Assembly (NCBI GenBank): GCA_032622095.1 | Contig: CP136063.1 | Location: 270,685,426 to 270,749,425 of the forward strand | Reading direction: 5' to 3' | DNA length: 64,000 nucleotides | Source of the DNA: Siphonodentalium dalli | Taxonomy: Eukaryota > Mollusca > Scaphopoda > Gadilida > Siphonodentaliidae | Shown here: piece by piece, positions 1 to 12,099 of the stretch | Layout: the number at the start of each line of letters is the position of its first letter | Numbering within the stretch: position 1 is the first letter of the stretch | Translations under genes and position numbers: made by a program | The notes under the pieces: generated by a model | Told to the model about the DNA's origin: nothing | Database searches by the model: none | The model's input: only the letters and a program-made list of their open reading frames with translations

Positions 1-345
1 TATAGGTGGTAGGTGGGAACATCTAGCCGGAACATCTCACCTCACTCCAAACCTTGACTCGAACAACTTTCACACGATATAAGTTAATCGCTCGCTGTTT
101 CGTGACTATATAAAGCAAAATGAGTAATAAAACCATGATAATGTTTTTGCCGTGTAGGTACTGGGTGTGGTGGAGATATCATAGCCTCTACATCTTACCC
201 CTCACCCCAAACCCTGGCTCAAAGAACATTTTCTCGAAAGTAGTTAATTTCTCGCTGTTTCATGACTGTATAAAGAAAAATAATCGATAAAATCGTAAGA
301 TGATTTTTTGTCGTGTAGGTGATGGGTTGGGGGAAGATATCCAGA
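1..345. repeat. Tandem repeat, ~160-bp period, two copies
   Basis: Two adjacent units align from about position 41 and 201: both carry a CTCAC(T/C)CCAAACC box, then a TCGCTGTTTCRTGACT box, then GCCGTGTAGGT or GTCGTGTAGGT at the end. The period is 160 bp with roughly 80 percent identity by eye. The first words of a third unit (GGGGAAGATATCC) follow and reappear near 546. No coding potential is visible. Its relation to a transposon is unknown. Confidence 0.7.
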
Positions 346-365
346 CATGGATATTTGAAAGAAAA

Positions 366-545
366 ATGAAACTTTATTTTTCTGGCCATTTCAGGATCAA
401 ACTAAAGAATGTGAGAACAAATTAATTAGTCACTCGGAAAATAATGTAAATTTAATGATAATAATAATAATGAATTCTCAAAAAACATTTTTCTGGCCTT
501 TCCAGGGTCAAACGACATAAAATGAGTGAAATTATTTTAGTCATA
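366..545. repeat. Short direct repeat, ~115-bp spacing
   Basis: The words TTTTTCTGGCC, a CAGG(A/G)TCAAAC box and an AAA(G)AATGA-like tail occur near 377 and again near 488. The rest of 346-744 is AT-rich with no gene-like feature. Confidence 0.5.
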
Positions 546-744
546 TGTGGGGAGGATATCCAGGGTGGGTGGTAAGATATATTGGGGGATATGACGTGCT
601 ACATCGGTACAGGTATAATGGATTAGATTTTCATGAATGCGTAAATTTGCTCACGAATAAAGCGCTAGATACAGTATGTACATGTACATCTATCGTCGGA
701 AGTTCAATAAGAATTTTCAAATAAGTTTAGACTACCGGTATTAT

Positions 745-1122
745 TCATAAATGGAATCGGTTGCAGTAGACGTATGTGGTTTTGCGTATTTCCACCGAGA
801 AATCGTCCCACTGCGTGTAGAAACCACCGACCCCCGGAAACCAACTGACAAACTTTCCCATATACACGATTCCGATCATCCTCCCTGTGACGGGGTTAGA
901 ACCAGCTTCGTCAGCGCTCGACGGCCTGTGCCGGGGTAATGCACCTCGCACTCTACCGGGGTCCCCTGAAATAGCTTCTTCGTACAATTTGTCATTGATG
1001 TATGCCCCTTGGGTTGCACACACGGAAAGCTTAATTTTACCTATTTCTGACTCAAATTGGCCATTTTTCAACCCAACAACAGACCATGATAGAGCGAGTG
1101 TCAGTAAATAAGATTCTTCCAC
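745..1122 (-). other. Open frame, 125 codons, doubtful
   Basis: The frame begins with GTG, not ATG, so it would have to be an exon; a CAG precedes it, which could be an acceptor. Its first third lies inside a repeated block (1030-1462) whose second copy is frameshifted. Around 880-960 the minus strand reads GGTTCTAACCCC, close to a polymerase III B box, so part may derive from a tRNA-type SINE. I recognise no protein family. A chance frame is the most likely explanation. Confidence 0.12.
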
Positions 1123-1462
1123 CTGATAGAGCTATGTGAGAGCTGATAAATATTTAAAATGAAAAAAAAGTTATCGCATCAATTTAAAAAAAAAGTCTTG
1201 GGAGCCCAGATGACAGAATTCAGGGGAGAGAAATCGGCTATTTTCCTGTAACCGATAACACAGAGTTGGCCTTCACTGAATACGATAAACCGGTTGCGTA
1301 TCCAAATTTTTAACTTTTTTGAAAACTTTTCCAGTTTTGTAAAATAAATAAACATTCAAACCAGTAATGACACAGTTAACACAGGCTACATTGGCTGTTA
1401 TGCCCACCCAGATACTTATTTGTTCTATTTCTCAGACCCCCTACAACCCGTGAAATCGTTTC
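1030..1462. repeat. Duplicated block A, copy 1
   Basis: This ~430-bp block is repeated ~1.54 kb downstream (2582-3001) at high similarity. Shared landmarks in order: AAATTGGCCATTTT, ATTCTTCCACCTGAT, GATGACAGAATTCAGGG, GTAATGACACAGTTAAC and CCCCCTACAACCCGTGA. No gene is seen in it. Confidence 0.85.
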
Positions 1463-1869
1463 CTGGCACCTCAAAGAAAAAATAGAGTTACCCCCCTTCA
1501 ACGTGCACATGTCCTGTTAAGTCTCTGACATACACCGCAAACTTTGATATATAACACATAAGGTGTTCCTTCAGCGCGAATGGGAAATAAGATCAACATA
1601 AGTAGTGTGGTTTCAATAGAAATAAACCAATTTCACCCAGATTATTGGTTTATAGCGAAAAACAAAAAGATAAATTCTAAATGTGACATCATGCCTACCG
1701 CCTTAAAACTAAATATCCCAGTCGAAAAGGCAGTCTGAACAGACATGTTGCATCTGTATTCTGCTGACCAGAGCATATGCACTGTCAGTATTTACTAGTC
1801 AGGCCCCCAACCCCTCCCCCGAATATGTTAAGACAATGCTGTTACACCCCGAATATGTTAAGACAATGT

Positions 1870-2098
1870 ACTTGGTTATTCGGAAACACGACCAAGACCG
1901 AATAACCAATATCAATACGACTATTCGGAGGTAGTATCCGAGGAATTCCATTGTTGGAATGTTCCATTAGCAACACATTTCGTTACATGCAAATCACCTT
2001 TATGTGGTCATAAACATGTAACAACTCAAAATTCCAAACAAATCGTAGGGAATAACTAATGCATATATAATCACCCCTCCCCAAAATGTAAACCATGT
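1870..2098. repeat. Duplicated block B, copy 1
   Basis: Aligns with 2275-2507: both carry ATTCGGAAACACGACCAAGA, then AGGAATTCCA, then a CC(C)CAAATGTRAACC end. Spacing about 405 bp. Confidence 0.75.
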
Positions 2099-2274
2099 TT
2101 ATTTGGCTGGTTAGTATACATTCATTGATTCAATGACTTAATTTCCAAGTCAAAATCTCACTCTTTAATTATTTATGGAATCTTATATACCATCTGTATT
2201 GTGCTGGTGCTCCCGCGCTGTTCGTGATAACTCAGTAGCTGACTTTACCCCCTCTCCAATATACATATTGACAT

Positions 2275-2507
2275 TACTCGGTCATTCGGAAACACGACCA
2301 AGACTAAATAACCAACATTAATACGGCTTTTCGCGCCAGGTATCCAAGGAATTCCACTGTTTCAATGTTTGCGTGGCAACAAGTTTCGTTAAATTAATGT
2401 CAATTTTATGTAATTACACAAAACCGCAACACTCGCAATGAATCGTACAGAGTAGTTGGTGTATATATAATCACATCACCTACCCCCTTCCCCAAATGTG
2501 AACCGGA
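2275..2507. repeat. Duplicated block B, copy 2
   Basis: Second copy of the block at 1870-2098, more diverged in its centre. The B pair lies between the two A copies, so the region grew by at least two duplication events. Confidence 0.75.
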
Positions 2508-2581
2508 ATGTTTTTGTTTTATCCATATAGCAGCCATACATTGAATTTGGTTTTTGCCCTGTCGGTGCGTTCACACGAAAT

Positions 2582-3001
2582 GCTCAATTTTAACCATTTT
2601 TTACTCAAATTGGCCATTTTCAAACCAAACACAGACCATGAGAGAGCGAATATCAGTAAATAAGATTCTTCCACCTGATCGAGCTATGTGGGAGCTGAGA
2701 ACTATTTAAAATAGAATAGTTATCGTATCAATTTGAAAAAAAGCCCAGATGACAGAATTCAGGGAAAAGAAAATCGGGCTATTTTCCTGTAACCAATAAC
2801 ACAGAGTTGACCTTCGCTGAATACGAACACCCTATTGCGTTTCCAATTTTTTCACTTTTTTGAGAACTTTCCCAGCTTTGTAAAATAAATAAACCTTCAA
2901 ACCAGTAATGACACAGTTAACACATGCTACACTGGCTGTTATGCCCCGCAGATACTTATTTTTCTATTTTTCAGACCCCCTACAACCCGTGATATCGTGT
3001 A
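2582..3001. repeat. Duplicated block A, copy 2
   Basis: Second copy of the block at 1030-1462, same order of landmarks, with small indels. The 1463-2581 interval between the copies contains repeat B twice and otherwise nothing I can identify. Confidence 0.85.
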
Positions 3002-5859
3002 CGGCTAACTAAGGCGAGTAGTTCTAAAAGGGATATACAAGTATCTGGAAGTTCTCAGATGAGCAGGGGTCTTTAACTTGAAATGTTGAATTGCACACCA
3101 CTGACATATGGCAAATCCCTACCCTTCTTAGAAAAGACAACCAGACCACTGTCGTAATTACTCAAAATTCCCATTGCGCATCCCTCTTAGGCTGTAAGTT
3201 TACATCTGGTACTTCCAGCTCTCAAACTTTTGGAAATTTCCAAAACTGACATCCCATATAAAGCAAAATTGTGTGGCCATTTCGGTCCAAGAGTGTAGAC
3301 CAAAGAAGGGAAATATGGACATCTGGCTTAAAAAACATACTGGTTTGAATATCAAATCAAACTGCGAGAACAAGTCTGACCTATATGTATTGTTGGTGTA
3401 AAAATATAATCTACAACTACATATAATGTTGTAGCAGGCATGAAATTTCAAACTGTTTAACATTTTTATCAAATATAGGGTCAAGACTCAACCTTCTCTA
3501 CTTCTATTCCCCATTGTGCCGAACATTTCTTCCGCTATTTCAACAAATATGACATGAATACCCATCTATGAGATCCATTCATCTAGTAATTCCAAATGGT
3601 AGATTTGAAGAGGTTATGTGAATTAATTTTTCTAAAAAAAATCATTGAACGATAGTCAATGACGCTGTATCTCAACTTGGACGGGGGATAATTTCTTTCG
3701 TTTGTAACAGTAAATAGAGTGATTACCGGTGTATACATGTATATATCTCAATGCCAACTAATAATGATCTTTGGAAATTTTCTCCAAAATTAACAATTAA
3801 GCTTACACCATTATATGACACCTTAGAGTACAGGGTTTGGGTCCCGATTGTATCGCCATATTAAATACACGGTATTGGTGGTCAGTTTTATACCCTCGGT
3901 ATGTATGTTCTGATGAACAGTGACCACATATCCACGTACCCTCTCCTGCATGACAATGGTGGTCGCATTAATTTACCAAGAAATATATTTACCATATTTA
4001 CCCTCTATTTACTAAATACTAGTAATCATTGGCAACTAAATAATGTAGTTTCCGTAATACTGTAAATTATTGGATATAACTAATAGAAATTAATTATTCT
4101 GTGCTTGTACTACGTTATCGCATGTCTGCCATATGCTTACACTCCTTTGACAATTTTTAAAACTTAACATTAATTCAGACCAAGCAAATAGATGCCTTTT
4201 GTACATGTAGCTGACTGACAAAAATGATTAAAGTCTATTTGTCGAAAACCAAAATAATGATTCATATTTTGATTCTCATAAAATCAGCTTATTTGCATTA
4301 GTAAAGCTATGTTTTGATTTTAGCTAAACAAGTTCATAAATATCAATTCGTTTATAAACGCATTCTACAGGCACTATATTTATGTGAATTAATCAACACT
4401 TGGATGCATACAATTACAAATCCCATGATCGGTCAACAAAATTTATGTATCACTGTACTGATATCGCAGTCAATGCATCATGCCAAACTTTATTTTATAT
4501 AATGCTGTTTTAACATGGACACAATTTTCATAAGTGGCATGCTCATCTTTAACCCTAAATGCACAAAAGGATCAACATATATGTATGATTACACACATAC
4601 AGGCGTACAACACATGTAGATGTACTTGCACACACACTTGTATTTACTGGAATCATGATACCAGTATGTATAATTATCTTTCCTCATGACTTTGTTGTAT
4701 TTTTGTATACACTATAGATGATTTTGATTTTGATATGACAAAATGACAAAGCAGAAGATATGCATTTATGGGCACAGGTGTGTAAACATACACAGGTGTG
4801 TAAACGTACACAATTTCTGACAGGCTATACAGGTATATTTAGTAACTATTAATACTTACACTCACATAATGGTAGCCTACATATTCACGGCATTTGATCC
4901 TAAAGAGACATGACCAAATCCGTGTACCACCTTCGGAAATGGTGTGTGCCAGCCCACAGAATATTGAATCAATGGGTTAATCGCCTGCACTGGATGCACA
5001 TTGTAGCCATCACGTGTTTTAGTAAAATCCATTCAAAAAGAATCGAAGACACAATAAAACTGTATGTGCAACAATTGCCTGACATTTCCATTAACCGTTT
5101 GAATGAATGTAAACTCCGAATAACTTTTATAAGAAATAAGAATAGCTCAAATGTGATGTTCTCAAGTTTCTGGCACACGAGACGACTCCGATATTTCACG
5201 AATCTGATGTCATCAAACATACCTTGACATTTATTATTATTGAATTAGGTCATGTTGTGACAGTACAGTCAGGTCCGAAACATTCCGAGCACAATTAAGT
5301 CAACACTATTAATACGAATTAATTCATGAATTTAGATCGCTTTTTAAAACAAATTATCCTTTGTCAAATATAATCAGAAGTTAGTGTACCGTACCATACA
5401 TGTAGATACATTCATTTATGAATCATCATGTTTGATTAATTATAGGTTCTTGATCATGTATTTTCAACATATTGGCCCACACTCATACATTTTTGATTTA
5501 GCCATCTAGGTCTATATGCCTCGAATATTATGAAGTCATCTATTTCTACCATGACGTAAGTCCTCGCTGCGGGTCAATTAGATAGCCTACACGTCATGTC
5601 ACATATATGCACTTTTTGGCATTACTTTCATGAGAAAAAAAACAAGCAAAACTTGAAATGTTAATTGACCGTCGATTGATCCGTATTCGAGGACTTACCA
5701 GAAACACATACCCGCCGAATATATACAACACATCATTCAAATAATATGTACTTCATATTACGGTTAGCTCTAGTAACAATGCTCCGATTATACATATTCA
5801 TGCTTGCATCTTTAATTCATTCTGAAGTGGAGGGCATGCATTTCATTCATTCCATTATA
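3002..5859. other. No gene recognised
   Basis: AT-rich spacer. The longest open frame with an ATG is at 4910-5227 (+, 105 codons); it has no signal peptide, no recognisable motif and an equally open frame on the other strand (4969-5220), so I read it as chance. No tRNA, splice-site series or array is seen. Confidence 0.5.
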
Positions 5860-5873
5860 GGTCGTATCTGGAC

Positions 5874-6993
5874 ATGGCTACACATAACGTAAATCTGAGT
5901 GAGGTTTCTGATGAATATAACTTTACAATGAAATGGAACGAAGCGGAAAAGGATAATGACGATTACTTAAATTATGCTAGTAATACCTGCAATGAATGTG
6001 GATACATTTCACCATCACACACTATAGATCAATCAAATAAAAAACCAAAGTTTCAATATTCAGCCTCAACTGTCGAAGCATCAATGCAAATTTCGATTCT
6101 TTGTTTAATCTCCTATGCGACTTAAAGTCGAATAATTCATTCGACGTTATTGCTTTAACTGAAACATTTAAAATACGACAAGCATCGCACCTTCAACTAC
6201 CAGGATATCACCCCATGGAATTCAAGTGTAGAGCTGATGACGATGATGGTAGAGGTGGTGTATGCCTTTACATAAAATAATCCATTCACTATAAAAATCG
6301 ACCCGACCTTAGTTAATTTATTCCACACGTATTAGAAACAATATTCGTGGAAATTAACCAAGTAAAAAATGACTACCAGATAATCGGCTGCGTTTACAGA
6401 CCAAATACCGCACCAAAGGCCAACATTGATCAATTTTTGAAAAAATTCGACGATATTCTAGAAAAAATTAATAACCACAAATCATATATATCAGGAGACT
6501 TTAATATTGACCTACTCAATTTCAACTCGCGTAAAAAACGAATTATTTCATATATAATATTTTCACAAGGGGATTCGTGCCAAGGATAACTAAACCTACT
6601 CGAATGACTGATCATTCAGCAACTATCATCGATCATATATATACCAACAACCTACAAGGCGAATGTAAATCTTGCATAATCACATGCGATGTTTCCGATC
6701 ACTTCGGCATATATTATTCAGAATCTAACCAAACGATACGATACAGCACCAGTAATAACGAAACTACCAATAATCAAAAAAGTTTAAGTCCTGATAACAT
6801 AATTATATTCAAAAATCTTTTAAAATCTTGTACCTTTGATCCCGTCACATCTTGTAGAAGTGTCGACCAAGCATATGAATTCTTCTTATATATCTATATG
6901 AATGCATATGAACTAGCTTTCCCGATCAAAAGTCGACATATACCCAAAAATTTCATAAAACGCAATCCTTGGATAACATCTGGATTGATTTAG
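5874..6993 (+). pseudogene. LINE apurinic-type endonuclease domain, broken
   Basis: This is the N-terminal half of a LINE ORF2, whose endonuclease nicks target DNA to prime reverse transcription. Landmarks on successive frames: an N-terminal LNCRS-like segment near 6067 followed by an ALTETF box, a CVYRPNT box near 6392, the ISGDFNIDLL box at 6488-6517 and the catalytic SDH at 6694-6702. At least three frame changes (near 6060, 6290 and 6570) and one stop break it. The frame from 6577 to 6993 is open and holds the C-terminal part including SDH. It continues into the linker at 7030. Confidence 0.85.
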
Positions 6994-7029
6994 TCAAGCA
7001 GTGTTAAGAACCAGCTGTGTTTACGCAAA

Positions 7030-7705
7030 TTGAAAACGAACGTAAATAAATATTTGAGTTATCGTACCTTATATAATAAACTAATCAGAAGAAGTAAAAA
7101 TATATACTATACAAATATTCTAGAAGTAAATAAAAATAACTTAAAGAAAACATGGGAAATACTTAAGGGTGCATTGAAGATAAATGGAAACACAAATAAT
7201 AACCACAAGACCTTTACCGAAAACGGAATAGAACTTTAAAATTCCAAACTCATATCGGAAAAGTTTAATGACTTTTTCTCAAAAATTGGGCGGGAAACTA
7301 GCCAACTCAATGAACATGAAAATGACTCCCATTTTACAGATTTGTTTCATAACCGCAAACGAGACGACATCAAGTTCAAAATAATTCCGACCTCTATACA
7401 GGAGATAATCCTCACATGTTTCTCTATGACTGGGAACGTATCTAGAGATTTCAGTGGTATATCAACTAAACTTATCAAGGAAACAATTGAGAAGATAGCC
7501 CCAGCATTATTGCATATTTTTAACTTGTCTTCAGAGCATGGAATAGTCCCTAAGAAAATGAAAATTTCTAAGGTAGTCCCGATCCCAAAAAATAATACCA
7601 CTCTGGAAATTTCCAACTGACCTATCAGCATTCTTCCAGCTATCTCTAAACTTCTCGTAAATATAATGCATAAACGATTACTAGACTTCATAAATGAACA
7701 AAACA
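7030..7705 (+). pseudogene. LINE linker and reverse transcriptase fingers, broken
   Basis: Continues the same ORF2. The region 7030-7239 is the basic linker (many K, N, Y). From 7342 the RT N-terminal segment appears: a box equivalent to the usual GxDGIS-xLIK (here DFSGISTKLIK), followed by a PKKMKISKVVPIPK box near 7549 and PISILPAISKL. There are stops at 7237 and 7618. The frame runs straight into the Helitron and resumes in frame at 10183, which fixes the insertion point to the base. Confidence 0.85.
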
Positions 7706-10182
7706 TCTATATCTATATTTGCGAATGTCTGTCTGTCTGTCTGTCTGTGTTCTATAGAAATTCACAGGGGACCATCTAGATGATGCCAAAGGTGTCTACT
7801 AGGAGTAGCTTTTTACGAGAAAGATAATGGTCGGGGTTAGAATTTTGTAAAGTGACGCCGTTGTTGTCAGGGGCAGAAAAGGGGGAGGGGCAGAATTTTT
7901 GTTTGTCGCCGATTGCCACCAAACTTATATATAATCATCCCCATAATATGAGGAATCTAATGGCGTGGTTTAAATATGGCAAAAGTCGCGCCGTTCACGT
8001 CAGGGGTGCCCGGAAGGGGGGGGGCAGTTTTTTTTTTCTGTCGCCGATTGCCACGAAACTTACATATAATCATCCCCATGATATGAAGAATCCAACGGTG
8101 TGGTTTAAATATGTCAAAAGTGGCGTCGTTTGAGACAGGGATGAACGGAAGGAGAGAGGGGCGCCAAAATTGATAAAACTTATTTTAGCGCCGATTTCCA
8201 CCAAATTGATATATATTCTTCTTCATGATACAAGGAATCTAATTGTGCGATTTAACAACGCCAAATTGTTGTTTTTGAATGAGAGATTGGGTGGGGGTGG
8301 GCACTAAATTTGATAATAAGTCGCCGATTGCCACCACACTTATACAAAATCATCCCCATGTTATGAGGAGTCTAATGGTGTGGCTTTTATCTGTCAAATG
8401 CGGCCTCATTCGAGCCAAGGTTGCATTGAAAGGGACAGGGGCACCAAAATTGATGCACAATTGTTTTAGCGCCAATTTCCACCAAATTGATACACATTCT
8501 TATCCATGATACGAGGAATCTAATCGTGATTTAAAGATGCCATAGTGGTGCTGTTTGTGTGGGATATGGAGAGGGGAGGGATTGGCACACCAAATTTGAT
8601 AAAACAAAATTTGTTTAGTCGCCGATTATCACCAAACTTACAAACAATCGTCTCCATGATATCAGGAGTGTAATCGTGTGGTTTAAGGATGTCACAAGTG
8701 GGGCCATTCGAGTCAGTGGTGTATAGAGATGAGAGGGACAAAAAAAATTATATCTATATGTTTAGTGCCGATTTCCACCAGAGTGATACATATTCTTCTC
8801 CGTGATACGAGGAATCTTATCGTGTGGTTTAGATACACCAAATTGGTGCCCTATGGGTGAGAGATATGGGAACCTTAAATTTGATACGAATTTGTATACT
8901 CGCCAATTTTCACCAATTTCATATATATGCATATCTAATCTCTAATGAGTCTTAGTGTGTGTAGCTTGAGTCCGAAATAGGGACGGGAGGGTCACCAAAA
9001 TTGATACAAAATATTTTTAGTACCAATTACCGTCAAATTCAGACACGTTCTTCTCAAATGATACAATAAATCGTGCTGTCTGTCTGTCTTTTTGTCTGTC
9101 TGTGTGCGTTCTATTATTATATAACTTCACGCGGTACAATCGAGATGGCACAGAGGCGTTCTAAGAGGGGTAACTTTTAAGTAGTTGGGCGTTCACATTT
9201 CACAATCCCGACATATGATGACCCACATAAGTCACTTGAACAATTGTATCTTCTTAACAGTCATATTTATATGGGAATGGCAATCAAGGCATTCACACAA
9301 TGAGCTAGCAAAAAGAGATAACTAGAAGAAGCATTAAACGTATAGTTATCATTCTATTGAAGAGATGCATATATTCGTGCAAACTGAGAGACCTCGAACC
9401 GTCAGAGGATTGCATATATATAATAACAAAATTTAGTCTGTTCCATTCAATACAGTTTCCACAAAAAGTTACAATTTGTCAAGAGATATGGAAGGCCTGT
9501 TCAAAAATAGTGGTCACAGTGTGCAGTCAAATATAGTTTCTTCTGATATACAAGAAAATGCAGTTAGTAGCACAAGACTTTTCAGGATCCTACCAATACT
9601 GACATCTGACAAGGGTTTTAGTACAGACTCATCGACTGACATAAACAACTCAAAAGCTCGCTCTGTGCCTGGCACATGTAGCTGATATATCTGCGCAGCT
9701 ACATTTCGTTTAAACTAAGAATATTTAGCCAATATATAGCACCATGAACAGAGAAGCACCTGGAAATTTCTTTGAAACATCTGTATCTTCATGGAGATGT
9801 GATAGCCAGGTGTCCTCTAGATCTTAGTCCAACCCACTAGATTGATTGATACATCTCAATATGTAAAACCCAATTATCATCTTTTTTCGAACTAATGTGT
9901 TTATGATGTTCATGTATCATACTATAACGTCTAATGTATACGCAGTTGTAAATAAATAAATACTTCATTATTGGTGGAACGGATTAATCGCGATAAACAG
10001 AATGACAATTGACAAGGTGAGCCACTACTTATATTCCATGACTGTAATAATCATGTTTTGTGATGCTATTTGAATATACAATTTATGAGAAAACGTATAA
10101 CACTTTAAGCAAGAGCATTCTCTATTCCCAACAAAAATCCACAGCATACATTAACCTGGGCAACGCCGGGTAACCCTGCTAG
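7706..10182 (+). mobile_element. Non-autonomous Helitron, 2477 bp
   Basis: Helitrons start with TC, end with a hairpin about 10-12 nt before CTRR, and insert between host A and T without target duplication. Here the element starts TCTATATC at 7706 after host A and ends CTAG at 10179-10182 before host T. A 5-bp stem (CCTGG/CCGGG, one G-T pair, loop of 6) lies at 10155-10170, 12 nt from the end. Removing 7706-10182 rejoins the LINE reading frame exactly. No Rep or helicase frame is visible; the only small frame (9476-9685) is unrecognised. The 5' end is followed by a CTGT microsatellite. Confidence 0.92.
7880..9060. repeat. Minisatellite within the Helitron, ~140-bp period, nine units
   Basis: A core of the form GTCGCCGATTGCCACC-AAACTTA or GCGCCGATTTCCACC-AAATTGAT recurs near 7905, 8040, 8188, 8323, 8470, 8619, 8765, 8901 and 9020. 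From the third unit on the two core types largely alternate, so the higher-order period is about 290 bp. The units contain poly-G stretches and small chance frames that are not genes. Confidence 0.9.
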
Positions 10183-11422
10183 TACTCTATATACACCAAT
10201 ACGGCTTCCGTTCTAATCATTCAACCGTCCATCCTGTATTACACCTCCTCGATCAAGTTGTCTCAAATAATGACAACATGACAAGATATTCCACTTTAGC
10301 TCTATTTCTCGACCTCTCAAATGCATTTGACACGAAAAATTACCATATGTTAATTTTAAACTAGATCACCATGGCATACGAGGCACATCATACTCATAGT
10401 TTCAGAGCTATCCGCAAAATAGAAGGCAATATGTTGAATTCAATGGTATCAAATCTAAATTAACGAAAGTGACGTGTGGAGTACCCCAGGGATAAATTCT
10501 GGGACCGATAATTTTCTTAAATTACGTTAACGATATGTCAAAATCGACAACCATGGATATCTTATCATACGCGAACGATACGACTCTAGTAACTGGTGGA
10601 AAAAATGGCATCCTTGTAGAAAGTTATGTGAATAATGAGTTACGTAACATATTTGCTTGGTGCGGTAGCAATAAGTTAGTGATCAATACTAAAAAGCAAC
10701 TATATGCTAATACACCCAGAGAACAATGATGACAAATGGAACTTTATAAAGGTTTACTTAAATAATACGGAACTAAACAAGATAGGAAATCTTGAGCATG
10801 AATCCTCCACAAAATTCTTAGGAATCCATATAGATGAAAACCTGACTTTCAAAAAACTTTTGTCCTCTGTTTGTTCTAAAACGGTTAATGCCACTTCTTT
10901 CCTTGTAGCGCACTTAAAACATTATATTATGCTTTAATACAAAGCCATCTTGTATACGGTGTTCAAATATGGAGACACGTCCCTGCGGTCAAAACATTTT
11001 CCAACTTCAACAAGGGGCGATACGAGTTTTATTTAATAAGAAATATAGAAGCCACACATAACCTCTTTTTAAAAAAAGAAAATATACCCAAAAACTACGA
11101 CATCCACAAAGTACAAGCGGCTGTTTTCATGCATGATTGGTATCATATGCGCTTAATAGAATCATTCACCGACATGCTTACCAAACGCAAAACCGGACCA
11201 GACACCGGGCAAACCCACCCCCTATTCTTTAAAAAACCAAGAACATCTTGGTTCCAACAACTACCATTCCATTCTTATCCAACTATGTGGAACAACTTAG
11301 ATAACGAACTCACATCATACCAAACCAGACACACATTCAAACGGCGTTTACATGCCGATTGCATTCAAAATATGCTGCAACAATTCAATGCAACAATCAA
11401 AGATGTCCCGACTATGTGGTAG
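10183..11422 (+). pseudogene. LINE reverse transcriptase palm and C-terminal region, broken
   Basis: Follows the Helitron. The frame opens with a QYGFR box and continues to a FLDLSNAFD box (motif A, near 10313), GVPQG (motif B) near 10480 and SYANDTT at 10568-10588 in place of the catalytic YADD. Then come a KFLGIHIDENL box and, at 11129-11422, the C-terminal LPFHSYPTMWNNLD segment usual before the end of these proteins. There are stops and frameshifts near 10260, 10370, 10495, 10727 and 10937-11128. The change of the first catalytic Asp of motif C to Asn would abolish polymerase activity. Confidence 0.88.
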
Positions 11423-11672
11423 CCGTCAATAAGTGACTTCCCCTATATTGCAATCCTCAACCTTACTCAGCACATTCCTACTCGACTTTCAAGGAACATC
11501 CCACTGACAAGAAAGAGACAAACCATCGAGTAACCAATAAGCGATTTATCGAAACGTATATTCTCCATGTATATAATCCAATTAAATGCAACCATTGTGT
11601 GATACATAATTATATAGCCGTGCATTGTTCAAGAAATCTTGACCGCCTATCGTAACATTTTTTCATCTTTAA

Positions 11673-11714
11673 GGGGGTGGCAGTAAGACAGTCTAGCCTG
11701 ACTATGCCACTCCC
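11673..11714 (+). other. 3' UTR hairpin of the LINE
   Basis: GGGGGTGGCA (11673-11682) pairs with TGCCACTCCC (11705-11714), ten pairs with one G-T. An inner AGTC/GACT stem encloses the loop TAGCCT. It lies about 250 bases after the last LINE codon. LINE 3' hairpins are known to be recognised by the element's reverse transcriptase in some families; here that role is inferred from position. Confidence 0.55.
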
Positions 11715-12099
11715 TCGAATGTACAATATAATATTTGTCAATTATACTATGCATTAATATGTGTATATTGAAATAAAATATCATATCCTAACTGTTGCTA
11801 GCATACTAATACGATATCCAAATATCCAAGCCAGTAGAACTCAGTTAATAGGGACAACTCGGTTTCCCGTGAAACCTCTGGTTTATGTGCTTTCTCACTA
11901 AAATAATGGGGTGGTGCTACACGAAAAGGAGCAAATCGGCAACTGGAAAGTTAACCTGGCGAACCCGAGACGCATATAGATGGGATAACTCGCTAGGCGG
12001 TGACAACTCAGATTAAACTGCCAACCAATGTGTCACGATATGATGTGTGTAATAACAATCAATACATGACAAAAGCAACGACTAAAATAAAATAAAACC

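Larger units (their letters stand above)
5860..11780 (+). mobile_element. Non-LTR retrotransposon (CR1/Jockey-type), split by a Helitron
   Basis: The order is endonuclease, linker, reverse transcriptase, C-terminal region and a 3' UTR with a hairpin, all on the plus strand, as in APE-type LINEs. The continuous element is 5860-7705 plus 10183 to about 11780; the middle is a later Helitron. Several stops and frameshifts make it inactive. The 5' limit is approximate because I cannot see where similarity begins. Family assignment to CR1/Rex1/Jockey-like rests on motif style, not a tree. Confidence 0.85.

Noticed and set aside
7726-9110. CRISPR-like array of regularly spaced repeats
   Set aside because: The spacers are themselves repeated, units are ~140 bp and the context is a eukaryotic Helitron.
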